This document shows positions 7,611 to 15,178 of a stretch of 45,063 nucleotides of DNA, piece after piece. The notes under the pieces were generated by a model. The model did not search any database. It was not told where the DNA came from and was given only the letters and a program-made list of their open reading frames with translations. Both the position numbers and the translations under genes were made by a program. Source of the DNA: Brevibacterium moorei (GTDB lineage Bacteria > Actinomycetota > Actinomycetes > Actinomycetales > Brevibacteriaceae); NCBI RefSeq assembly GCF_024580735.1, contig NZ_JANIJX010000024.1:1-45063 (forward strand), written 5' to 3'. The stretch's first letter is position 1. Every line of letters starts with the position of its first letter.

Positions 7611-8237
7611 TCACCGCTTGGAGGCGCGGTAGCCGGCATGACGCGCGGCAGCTGCCGAGGAGAAGCACTCCTCCGGGTTGGTCCGGTCGTAGTAGGTACC
7701 GCCGGGCACATGGTAGATGCCGGACTGGTTCCCCTTGATCGGGTACGCCCTGGGGCAGTTCCAGCCCGAGGGGACGTAACGCGTCCCGCGCTTCTTCTTG
7801 GCCTTCGCCTTCGTCTTGATCACCTTGAGCGTCTGCTTCTTGGAGACCTTGTAGACCTTCTTCTTGCCCTTGAGCGAGTACTTCACGGTCGTCGTGACCT
7901 TGTATGTGCCGGCCTTGAGCTTGACGGACTTCTTGTTCTTCGCGACCGTCTTCTTGCCCTTCTTGACGGTCAGCTTGGCGGACTTGACCTTGACCTTCTT
8001 GCCCTTGGAGTACTTGGGCTTGACGGTGGCCTTGGCGGATCCCTTGACCTTCTTATTGGGGATCTTCTTGACGGTGACCTTCTTGGCCGCCGAGGTCGCG
8101 GCCTGGGCCGTGGCGACCGTCGCCTCGGGTGCCAGGGCCTGGATGGCGGGGGTGCCACCGGCGACGAGGCCGAGGGCCACTGCCGCAGAGACGAGGACGC
8201 GGGAGATGCGGGATGTTGCGCTCATATTCACTTTCAT
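7611..8237 (-). CDS. Exported lysine-rich protein with C-terminal sunset domain
   Basis: A 208-residue secreted protein. The N-terminus [24 protein letters not shown]... is a typical Sec signal with Ala-x-Ala-like sites near residue 45. Residues about 48-150 are a Lys/Val/Thr repeat region of alternating beta-like KVTVKK words (about one third lysine), strongly basic. The C-terminus has the sunset motif: C-P-x-x-Y-P-I-K-G-N ... G-I-Y-H-x-P-G-G-x-Y-Y ... P-E-x-C-F ... A-G-Y-R-x-S. In this family the domain is found at the ends of exported nucleases and wall proteins. The start at 8237 has GGCGGA upstream; 8225 is an alternative. A wall- or DNA-binding role is inference. Confidence 0.85.
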   Translation of the reverse strand: MKVNMSATSRISRVLVSAAVALGLVAGGTPAIQALAPEATVATAQAATSAAKKVTVKKIPNKKVKGSAKATVKPKYSKGKKVKVKSAKLTVKKGKKTVAKNKKSVKLKAGTYKVTTTVKYSLKGKKKVYKVSKKQTLKVIKTKAKAKKKRGTRYVPSGWNCPRAYPIKGNQSGIYHVPGGTYYDRTNPEECFSSAAAARHAGYRASKR

Positions 8238-8243
8238 GAGTGG

Positions 8244-8278
8244 GTCCGCCCAATGCGGACTACCTGAGCAGAACTTTA
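8244..8278 (-). promoter_or_regulatory. Promoter and leader hairpin of the sunset-domain gene
   Basis: On the minus strand TAAAGT (8273-8278) is a likely -10 box with a start point about seven bases later. Between it and the gene, GTCCGC-ATTGG-GCGGAC (8244-8260) is a perfect 6-bp hairpin that includes the GGCGGA taken as ribosome-binding site. It may be an operator or a translational control hairpin. Confidence 0.4.
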
Positions 8279-8376
8279 GCGGAAGCTCCGAGAAACATAA
8301 GGTGAGGTGCATTACAGTGCGATGGCGAGGAGCACCCCGTATGTCGGCGGAACAGTCCGATGTCAGACCTCCCGGC

Positions 8377-8391
8377 TAGCATGGTCGCATG
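8377..8391 (+). promoter_or_regulatory. Leaderless promoter of the DNA methyltransferase
   Basis: TAGCAT (8377-8382), six bases, then the ATG at 8389. There is no ribosome-binding sequence before the ATG, so transcript and reading frame probably start at the same base. Confidence 0.55.
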
Positions 8392-9456
8392 ACCACTAGC
8401 CCGCTCCAGACACCCACGCTGTTCGATGATCCTCTACAGCGCGCCAGGAGCTTTCCGCGTCTGCGGTACATGGGATCGAAGTACCGGCTACTGCCCGCGC
8501 TCTGGGAAGTCTTCAATCACGTGGGTGGCACCACTGCGGTTGATGCTTTCTCCGGATCCGGAGTGGTCTCATATCTGTTGAAGTCCATGGGGTTCTCCGT
8601 GGTCAGCAATGACTTCCTCCATTTCCCCACGACGATCACCCGGGCCACGGTAGAAAACCAGCACGCCACCCTACCTACAGACCTGGTGGAGAAGATCTGT
8701 GGACCGGCAGCAGATGACCGCGACTTCATCCAGAGCACATTCGACGGATTGTACTTCAGCGCCGAAGACAGGGCATTCCTCGACTCGGCTTGGTCCCATA
8801 TCGACCAGTTGGACGACTACACCCGCGACATCGCGCTTGCCGCCTTGGTTCTGTCCGCCGCCCGCAAACAGCCGCGAGGCGTCTTCACCTTCACCGATTC
8901 GTCCCGCTATGCCGATGGCCGCCGCGACCTCCAACTCCCACTGCACCAGCACTTCCGCGAACACGTCACAGATTACAACTCAGTGGTCTTCGAATCGGAG
9001 CGGACCAGCATGTCCGTCCATGGAGACGTGTTCGAACTCCCGCAGGACTCCCCCGACCTGGTCTACCTGGACCCGCCCTATGCCCCGCCCAGTGACGACG
9101 CCGACTATATGAAGCGCTATCACTTCCTCGAAGGCCTCAGCCTGTACTGGCGCGGAGTCACCATCATGGAGAATACGAAAACCAAGAAGATCGAGAAGAA
9201 ATACACTCCCTTCGCATACAAACGGACGATTGAAGATGCGTTGGACCGCACTTTCGACAAGTTCAAAAACGCCGGGGCGATCATCCTGTCCTATTCGTCG
9301 AACGCGTTGCCCGGACGCGACCGCATCATTGAAATCCTTCAGGCCTACAAACCGCGGGTGGAAGTACGCGAAGTAGACCATACCTATGCGTTCGGAACGC
9401 ACTCCGCTGCCACCAGACGAAACGTAACCGAATACATCTTCGTGGGCAGGGACTGA
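8389..9456 (+). CDS. DNA adenine-N6 methyltransferase of a type II R-M system
   Basis: Class D12/alpha adenine methyltransferase, 355 residues. RYMGSKYRLLP (about 26-36) and VDAFSGSGVVSYL (about 53-65) form the AdoMet-binding motifs, and DLVYLDPPYAP (about 224-234) carries the catalytic DPPY. It modifies the host site recognised by the nuclease encoded immediately downstream. Its stop overlaps the next start (TGATG). Both genes use more A/T at third positions than flanking genes, suggesting acquisition. The recognition sequence cannot be predicted from sequence alone. The TAGCAT at 8377 suggests a leaderless message. Confidence 0.9.
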   Translation: MTTSPLQTPTLFDDPLQRARSFPRLRYMGSKYRLLPALWEVFNHVGGTTAVDAFSGSGVVSYLLKSMGFSVVSNDFLHFPTTITRATVENQHATLPTDLVEKICGPAADDRDFIQSTFDGLYFSAEDRAFLDSAWSHIDQLDDYTRDIALAALVLSAARKQPRGVFTFTDSSRYADGRRDLQLPLHQHFREHVTDYNSVVFESERTSMSVHGDVFELPQDSPDLVYLDPPYAPPSDDADYMKRYHFLEGLSLYWRGVTIMENTKTKKIEKKYTPFAYKRTIEDALDRTFDKFKNAGAIILSYSSNALPGRDRIIEILQAYKPRVEVREVDHTYAFGTHSAATRRNVTEYIFVGRD

Positions 9457-10304
9457 TGAGCACTCCTGTCACCTTCGACGACTATCTATCCTCGCTCGGC
9501 CGATTGACACCCCATATCGACCCGACTTCGACAACTGCCCAAACAGAAGCGATCAAGGGTGCAGCCCAGAGCCTTGAATGCATACAGGAGATCAGCGTAG
9601 AGGCCCTTGCCGATTGGGTTATCCGCTACCCGGCAGACGTCCCCGTCCTCGGGCTCATGGTCGGGCTCAGCCAGGAAAAGCTCAAAAACGCCCTGCGCAA
9701 CCGCTTCGACACATCCGGCTGGACGACCTTGGCCAAAGCAGAGCCCGAAGCTCTCATCACCTGGTTCGATGAAGAGTTCGACCTGGTCAGGCTGACGGCC
9801 GCACAGCTGAACCACTCCTACACCCTGGGCGACATCTTGGTGGCCAGGGCCGGTACCAGAGTCACGGCTACCCGTGCGGGCGTATCAGGGCGCAGAGTTG
9901 AGGACCGAATCGAAGCGGTAGCCATCGAGCTCGGTCTGCCCTATGCCACTCGGACACGATTCACCGGCCGCAATAACCGCAGCGCGCCGTGCGACCTCGT
10001 GATTCCAGGAACTGCGGACCCACAGATCGTCGTAGCGGCCAAGGGATTCGATTCAACCGGAAGCAAGCTGACCGATGCGGTCAGGGAGATCGAGGAAATG
10101 GCAGAAGTCCGCTTGCCCCGCCAATACGTTATGGCAGTCATCGACGGCATCGGCTGGAAGTCCCGTCAATCGGACCTGCGGAAGATCCATCAGTTGTGGA
10201 CCGACCGGCAAATCGACGGAATGTACACCCTGAAATCCCTCGACACATTTCGGGATGATCTGCGATCCGCCGCGTTGAGGACGGGGCTGCTTCCAAAGGT
10301 CTAA
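9456..10304 (+). CDS. Probable type II restriction endonuclease
   Basis: A 282-residue protein coupled to the methyltransferase. The C-terminal half has the order of a PD-(D/E)xK nuclease: a conserved R-x-x-D-R-I-E-A-V helix (about 147-155), APCDLVIPG (about 181-189) supplying the Asp, then the strand IVVAAKGFD (about 195-203) supplying A-x-K, followed by a helix with REIEEMAEV. The N-terminal half (1-140) is probably the DNA-recognition part and is not recognised. The functional call relies on these residues plus the adjacent methyltransferase; sequence specificity is unknown. Confidence 0.75.
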   Translation: MSTPVTFDDYLSSLGRLTPHIDPTSTTAQTEAIKGAAQSLECIQEISVEALADWVIRYPADVPVLGLMVGLSQEKLKNALRNRFDTSGWTTLAKAEPEALITWFDEEFDLVRLTAAQLNHSYTLGDILVARAGTRVTATRAGVSGRRVEDRIEAVAIELGLPYATRTRFTGRNNRSAPCDLVIPGTADPQIVVAAKGFDSTGSKLTDAVREIEEMAEVRLPRQYVMAVIDGIGWKSRQSDLRKIHQLWTDRQIDGMYTLKSLDTFRDDLRSAALRTGLLPKV

Positions 10305-10385
10305 TCGGATCACTTCCAGCCGCCGCCCCCGCACCACACCCACCCCACCCCGCTCCCATCGCGGACAGCACCCCGACCCAATCGG
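10305..10385. other. Gap after the R-M genes
   Basis: Cytosine-rich stretch (ACCACACCCACCCC-like) with no hairpin or T-run visible. It marks the return to high-GC composition after the lower-GC restriction-modification genes. Confidence 0.3.
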
Positions 10386-10414
10386 GAGACATGTATAGCA
10401 TGGCTATATGTCTC
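10386..10414. promoter_or_regulatory. Palindrome over promoter and start codon of the MFS gene
   Basis: GAGACATGTATAGC at 10386-10399 is mirrored by GCTATATGTCTC at 10403-10414 with one extra base in the left arm. The TAGCAT at 10396-10401 sits inside it, exactly six bases before the ATG at 10408, the same leaderless geometry as other genes here. A repressor bound to the palindrome would block both the -10 box and the transcription start. The cognate regulator is not in the immediate neighbourhood. Confidence 0.6.
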
Positions 10415-11745
10415 CCCGCTCACACGCTCAGCCCACCCCAGCACATCCCCCCAAGGCCCCCGGCATCCTCTTGTTCGTGCTCGTCGCGACCATGGCGATC
10501 GGCCCGATCTTCAACTACTCGCTGGGCGCGCTGAGTTCCGAAGTGGTGCGGACCTATGGCATCACCGAGGGACAATACGGCCTCATCATCACCCTGCTGT
10601 TCATCATCGCCGGCGGCAGTTCGATCGTGCTGGGCATCCTGTCGGACCGCATCCCCGTACGCCTGCAGATCACTCTGATCTTCCTGACCATGGTCGTCTC
10701 CTTCCTGGTCAGCATCACGGCCCCGACCTATGCGGCACTGCTGGTCGCCGCGGTCTTCGCAGGCCCCGCGGCGGCCCTGTCGAACCCCGCGACCAACCGG
10801 ATCATCGCACACAGCGTCCCCCTGCGACAGCGCGGCGCATGGATGGGCTGGAAGCAGTCGGGCGTGCAGTTCGGCCTCCTGTTCTCCGGTTTGACAGTCC
10901 CGCTGGTTGGCGGCCTGGCCGGCTGGACCGGCGTCGCCATCATGTGCGCGTCCGTCGCCGGCGTACTGCTGGTCGTCGCTTGGTTCGTCATCACCCGCCT
11001 ACAAAACTCCCCCACCGAGGCCACCACCCGGCAGGTGCTCCCCGAGGACGCGACGGACGCCACCGACTCCGGCGCGGAACCCGCCGGGGCACCCCGGCCG
11101 AGCGATACCGCCGGCCCGGCCGAGGCCTCGGCCGGGGAACCGCAGCCGGCGCGCCTGCCGCTGGCCGTCTGGCTGTTCGCCGTCTGCTCCTTCCTCAACG
11201 CGGTGGGCACGCAGGGCCTGAACGCCTACGCCTCGCTGTTCGCCGTGCAGACCGTCGGATTCCCGATCCAGTTGGCCGGCCTCCTACTGGCCGCGATCGG
11301 CGTGGCCGGCATCCTCAGCCGCAACGCCTGGGGCCGGATGGCAGGCCGCTTCGCCCGGCCCGCGGCGATGATCAAGACGATGAGCCTGGGCGGAATCGTC
11401 GGCCTGGCCTGCCTGGCCGCCGTCGCCCTGTGGCACATTCCCGTGTTCCTGTGGCTCGGCGTGCTGCTGCACGCGGCGTTCCCCCTGGCGGCGAACGTCG
11501 TCATCAACTCCGGCGTCATGGCGGTTGCGCCGAGGTCCAAGATCGGTGTGGCCTCGGGCCTGGTGGCCGCCGGGATGAACTTCGGGTTCGCCGTGGGCCC
11601 CGTGCTGGTGGGCTTCGGTTTCGACAACTGGAACAGCTACCTGCCCGGCTGGATCGTACTGGCGATCATGTACGCCGCCTGCTTCGCAGTGGCCGTGTGG
11701 TTGGGCCGCGCCCAAAGGGGACACGGCGCACCCGCGGTGGGCTGA
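10408..11745 (+). CDS. MFS transporter (12-helix type)
   Basis: Membrane permease of 445 residues. The loop between helices 2 and 3 has the MFS motif in the form LGILSDRIPVR (about 71-81). A hydrophilic Pro/Glu/Ala-rich central loop (about 206-248) splits the protein into two six-helix halves, and a second-half relaxed motif RNAWGRMAGRFARP occurs at about 307-320. The family resembles sugar-phosphate/anion and CynX-like permeases, but the substrate is not evident. It is a single gene under its own palindromic control region and appears unrelated to the R-M genes upstream. Confidence 0.85.
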   Translation: MSPRSHAQPTPAHPPKAPGILLFVLVATMAIGPIFNYSLGALSSEVVRTYGITEGQYGLIITLLFIIAGGSSIVLGILSDRIPVRLQITLIFLTMVVSFLVSITAPTYAALLVAAVFAGPAAALSNPATNRIIAHSVPLRQRGAWMGWKQSGVQFGLLFSGLTVPLVGGLAGWTGVAIMCASVAGVLLVVAWFVITRLQNSPTEATTRQVLPEDATDATDSGAEPAGAPRPSDTAGPAEASAGEPQPARLPLAVWLFAVCSFLNAVGTQGLNAYASLFAVQTVGFPIQLAGLLLAAIGVAGILSRNAWGRMAGRFARPAAMIKTMSLGGIVGLACLAAVALWHIPVFLWLGVLLHAAFPLAANVVINSGVMAVAPRSKIGVASGLVAAGMNFGFAVGPVLVGFGFDNWNSYLPGWIVLAIMYAACFAVAVWLGRAQRGHGAPAVG

Positions 11746-11804
11746 GCACTGCCCAGCCGACCACCAGCCGTCCGGGCGCCGGCCAGCCGCCCCTTCCCAC
11801 CTCG

Positions 11805-11820
11805 TGTTTCACGTGAAACA
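11805..11820. promoter_or_regulatory. Perfect ParB-binding parS site
   Basis: The sequence TGTTTCACGTGAAACA is identical to the canonical chromosomal parS palindrome at all 16 positions. It lies in the 95-bp gap between two converging genes, where protein binding would not disturb a promoter. In bacteria such sites cluster around the replication origin and nucleate ParB for chromosome segregation and SMC loading. This places the window on a chromosome, probably in the origin-proximal region. Confidence 0.9.
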
Positions 11821-11840
11821 CCACTCAACCGACACACCAC

Positions 11841-13343
11841 TCAACCCGCGGCCGGCTCCCCCACCTGCAACGAGCCCGCACCGTGCCCGGACACCCAATC
11901 GCGCACAACGCCGTGCCGATCGATGTGGACAGTGGGTCCCGTTGTCGATGAGGAGACGACCTCCGCGCCCGACTGCACGGCCCGAATCGCCAGGTCGGCC
12001 GCGTGCAGCCGCTGTTGCAGGGGCCCGTAGGCGGCGTCGTTGATCGGCACCAGCACCAGGTCGGCCTCCCCGATCCGGGCGACACTGTCCGGATAGTGCA
12101 TGTCATAGCAGACGTAGGCCGTCACCGCGCGCCCCGCCAGCCGCACCGACCCGGCGGAGTACTCCCCCGTGCCGATCTCGTCCGGGGCGATGTGGAGCTT
12201 CGCATTGACCAACACCTGGCGCCCCTCGGCGTCGACCATGATGACCCGCTTGAGGTGGTCCGCACCGCGCACCTCGACGGCGTGGAAGACGATGGCCACG
12301 TCCAGCTCGCGGGCCGCCTCGGCCGCCCGGGGCCGCAGATCCCAGGACAGCGAGTTCTCCGGCCATACGACCACGGTCGGCCCCGCCGCGGCGCTCCGCG
12401 CGCCGGATTCCTCCAGGGCCGCCGAAGTGGCCCGTTGCAGTGCGCCGACGTCCTCCCGAGTCGCGGGCACATCGACGCCTCCGGCGGTCGGTTGCTGGAG
12501 CGCGAGGATCCGCGCGGGACCCGACGCCGGCCCCGCACCGGGCATCCGCCAGACTATGACGTTGGCCCCGGCGACCACGCCCATGAGCACCACGGCGAGC
12601 GCGGGACCGGCCAGCGTCCGCGCGAGGCGCGCCCGCGGAGTCGGCAGCGCTCGACCGGCGAGCCCGGCCCTGCCGGCGGACGGCCTCCCGCTGGCCGGCA
12701 AGGTCCCGCCAACAAGCGCCGCCCGCCCCACGCCCACGAGCAGCCACGCGATCAGCGCATTGGCCAACACGACCGCGGCCTCGAGCGTGGTCTCGCCGCC
12801 GAGGGGGCCCGGCCCCAGGCCCGCCAATTGCAGCACCCCGCTGTTGCGCCACACCGCATACCCCAGGTGCGGGATCCACCAGTCCTGCGTCACGGGCAGG
12901 TGCATGCGGACGAATGTCAGCGCGGGCCAGCAGACCACCAGCAGGGCCAGCACGAACGGGAATGCGAGCCGGCGCAGTTCGAACAACCGGAACAGATTGG
13001 CCGCCAGCGCCACATAACCCACGCTCGCCAGCACGGCCAGCCACACGGGCATGAAGGTGTAATACCAATACGTGGTGGGCAGCAGCCAGGCTGCGAAGAA
13101 ACACAGTCCGGCCGGGTAGCAGCGTCGCGGGGGAATCCGCCGGGCCAGGGCCAAGGACGGGGCGATGGCACAGAAGGCCGGCAGCTGGAGCCACCACACG
13201 TCGAGGAAGGTCGCCAGGGCGACCATCGCCCCACCGGCCGCGAAGACGAACCACGCGCCCTTACCGAGGAGCACACCGGACGGTCGGCCACCGAAGCCCG
13301 CCGCATCGCCCGCCGCGCCGCGCCTCACTGTGTGATCGGCCAT
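11841..13343 (-). CDS. Lnt-like membrane protein with nitrilase-fold domain
   Basis: A 500-residue membrane protein resembling apolipoprotein N-acyltransferase, which acylates the N-terminal cysteine of lipoproteins. Residues about 20-245 contain seven to eight hydrophobic helices. The C-terminal CN-hydrolase domain holds the triad: Glu in WPENS (about 329), Lys in NAKLHI (about 381) and Cys in VCYDMHYPD (about 411). Lnt proteins normally have a periplasmic K...PFGE segment; here AKLHIAPDEIGTGEYS differs, so another nitrilase-superfamily acyl transfer or amidase role is possible. ATG at 13343 starts the protein; the frame extends to a TTG at 13385 without conservation. Lipoproteins are encoded at 19182, 35881 and 38297. 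Confidence 0.75.
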   Translation of the reverse strand: MADHTVRRGAAGDAAGFGGRPSGVLLGKGAWFVFAAGGAMVALATFLDVWWLQLPAFCAIAPSLALARRIPPRRCYPAGLCFFAAWLLPTTYWYYTFMPVWLAVLASVGYVALAANLFRLFELRRLAFPFVLALLVVCWPALTFVRMHLPVTQDWWIPHLGYAVWRNSGVLQLAGLGPGPLGGETTLEAAVVLANALIAWLLVGVGRAALVGGTLPASGRPSAGRAGLAGRALPTPRARLARTLAGPALAVVLMGVVAGANVIVWRMPGAGPASGPARILALQQPTAGGVDVPATREDVGALQRATSAALEESGARSAAAGPTVVVWPENSLSWDLRPRAAEAARELDVAIVFHAVEVRGADHLKRVIMVDAEGRQVLVNAKLHIAPDEIGTGEYSAGSVRLAGRAVTAYVCYDMHYPDSVARIGEADLVLVPINDAAYGPLQQRLHAADLAIRAVQSGAEVVSSSTTGPTVHIDRHGVVRDWVSGHGAGSLQVGEPAAG

Positions 13344-13507
13344 GTCCGAACCCCGTCCCCGGGCCGACTGTGGCCCGTCACCCAATCATCGTAGTAGCGG
13401 CTCAGCAGTCACACCGCCCAGAACGGTCTAAGGTGGACCTCGGCCCGCGCACGGTCGGACCGGTGCGCAGCGGACAGTTGCACCAGGGCCGATCCGAAGG
13501 GAACACC
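13344..13507. promoter_or_regulatory. Divergent promoter region, Lnt-like gene and DHA2 exporter
   Basis: A 164-bp intergenic region. On the minus strand TACGAT (complement of 13387-13392) and on the plus strand TAAGGT (about 13430-13435) fit TANNNT -10 boxes. The plus-strand leader would be about 65 bases and ends in AAGGGA before the ATG at 13508. It contains the near-palindromic GGTCGGACCGG (about 13455-13465), a possible operator. Confidence 0.35.
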
Positions 13508-15091
13508 ATGCCCACACCACCGAACAACGGCCACTTCGCACATTCGGGCACGCACGAACAGGCGTGGCCGGCACTGTGGTCGATGATCATCGGCTTCTTC
13601 ATGATCCTGGTCGACGGCACCATCGTGTCGGTCGCGATGCCGCGCATCGCCGGGGACTTCGACCGCAGCGTCACCGATGTCATCTGGGTCGTCAGCGCCT
13701 ATCTGCTGGCCTATGCCGTGCCACTGCTGGTGACCGGGCGGATGGGAGACCGCTTCGGCCCCAAGCGCGTCTACCAGATCGGCCTGGTCGTCTTCACCCT
13801 GGCCAGCCTGTGGTGCGGCCTGTCCGGCGGGCTGGCCATGCTCATCGTGGCGCGCGTGGTCCAGGGCCTGGGCGCAGCCCTCATGTCCCCGCAGCCCATG
13901 GCCGCCATCACCCGCCTGTTCCCCGTCGAACGGCGCGGACCGGCGATGAGCGTCTGGGGCGCCACCGCCGGCGTGGCCACCCTGGTGGGCCCGATTCTGG
14001 GCGGGGTGCTGGTCGATGCGGTCGGCTGGCAGTGGATCTTCTTCATCAACGTACCCATCGGGATCGTGGCCTTCATCCTGGCCGAACGCAATGTCCCGCG
14101 CATGGCCGTGCACTCCCACCGCTTCGACATCCTGGGCGTCTTCCTGTCCGCCGTGGGTATGTTCCTCATCGTCTTCGGCATCGAGGAGGGCGCGAAGTAC
14201 CGCTGGGGCGTCATCACCGGGATCCTCTCCATCCCCCTGCTGATCGGCCTGGGCGTGGTGTGCATGGTCGTCTTCGTGATCTGGCAGGGGGTGCAGCGCC
14301 GCACCGAACCACTGGTGCCGCTGCGCCTGTTCCGCGACCGCAACTTCACCCTGGCCAATGTCACGGTGGCCACGATCGGCGCGTCCATCAGCACCTTCGC
14401 GCTGCCGCTGGTGACCTGGGCGCAGACCGTCCCCGGGTATTCGCCCGCACAGTCGGCCCTCATCATGGCACCGCTGGCGGTGATCGGCGGGGCCCTGTCG
14501 CCCATTGTGGGCAAGAACCTCAACCGGTGGAGCCTGCGCTGGACGGCCTGCATCGGGTTGGCCTGCTTCGGCATCGGCCTGGCGCTCGAGGCCGCGGTCA
14601 TCTCGACGAATCCGCATTGGTTGTGGGTCGCCCTGGCCTCGATCCCGATGGGCATCGGCAACGCCGCGATGTGGGCGCCGCTGTCGATGCTGGCCACCCG
14701 GAACCTGGGCCCGCGCGAGGCCGGGGCGGGTTCGGGCATCTTCAACACCACGCGGCAGATCGGCTCCGTGGTGGGAGCCGCGGCGGTCGCGGCGATGATG
14801 ACGGCGCGCCTGAACACCCGGCTGGCCGAGGCCGCAGCCGGGATGGGCGGTACCGGCGGCTCGGGTGGTGGCGCGGGTTCCGCCGGGACCGGCCAGGACG
14901 GCGCTGGTGCCGGCGATGCGGGTGCCGGTGCGGTCGAGCAGGGGGCGGGTGCGGCCTCGCTCCCCGACTTCCTGCACGGCGCGTTCTCCCAGGCCATGGG
15001 CGACACGCTCTTCCTGCTGGTGGCGATCGTGGCCGCGGGCGTCGTCGCCACCCTGTTCATCAGCTCGGGACGGGCGCTAAGTAGGAAGTGA
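13508..15091 (+). CDS. DHA2-family multidrug efflux MFS transporter
   Basis: A 527-residue, 14-helix proton-driven exporter of the EmrB/QacA group. Visible motifs: motif D-like LVDGTIVSVAMPRIA in helix 1 (about 35-49), motif A as GRMGDRFGPKRVY after helix 2 (about 78-90), motif B in VQGLGAALMSP and the antiporter motif C region GPILGGVLVDAVGWQWIF (about 162-179). A Gly/Ala-rich loop (about 448-485) precedes the last helix. ATG at 13508 is supported by AAGGGA six bases upstream. No transcriptional regulator gene is adjacent. Substrates cannot be inferred. Confidence 0.9.
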   Translation: MPTPPNNGHFAHSGTHEQAWPALWSMIIGFFMILVDGTIVSVAMPRIAGDFDRSVTDVIWVVSAYLLAYAVPLLVTGRMGDRFGPKRVYQIGLVVFTLASLWCGLSGGLAMLIVARVVQGLGAALMSPQPMAAITRLFPVERRGPAMSVWGATAGVATLVGPILGGVLVDAVGWQWIFFINVPIGIVAFILAERNVPRMAVHSHRFDILGVFLSAVGMFLIVFGIEEGAKYRWGVITGILSIPLLIGLGVVCMVVFVIWQGVQRRTEPLVPLRLFRDRNFTLANVTVATIGASISTFALPLVTWAQTVPGYSPAQSALIMAPLAVIGGALSPIVGKNLNRWSLRWTACIGLACFGIGLALEAAVISTNPHWLWVALASIPMGIGNAAMWAPLSMLATRNLGPREAGAGSGIFNTTRQIGSVVGAAAVAAMMTARLNTRLAEAAAGMGGTGGSGGGAGSAGTGQDGAGAGDAGAGAVEQGAGAASLPDFLHGAFSQAMGDTLFLLVAIVAAGVVATLFISSGRALSRK

Positions 15092-15128
15092 CGGGGCGGG
15101 TGCAGCGCCTGGGGTGACTGCGCACACG

Positions 15129-15173
15129 TAGGCTGGAGCCCTATTCATTCATCCGCCTTGTACACAAAGGAGG
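15129..15173 (+). promoter_or_regulatory. -10 box and strong ribosome-binding site of the decarboxylase
   Basis: TAGGCT (15129-15134) matches the -10 form used before thrC and before the binding-protein gene. AAAGGAGG (15166-15173) is the strongest ribosome-binding site of the window, five bases before ATG 15179, and decides that start over the frame opening at 15158. Confidence 0.55.
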
Positions 15174-15178
15174 CACCC

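Noticed and set aside
8389..10304. Assigning GATC as the R-M target
   Set aside because: GATC is frequent in the window and nothing in the proteins fixes specificity; no assignment is justified.
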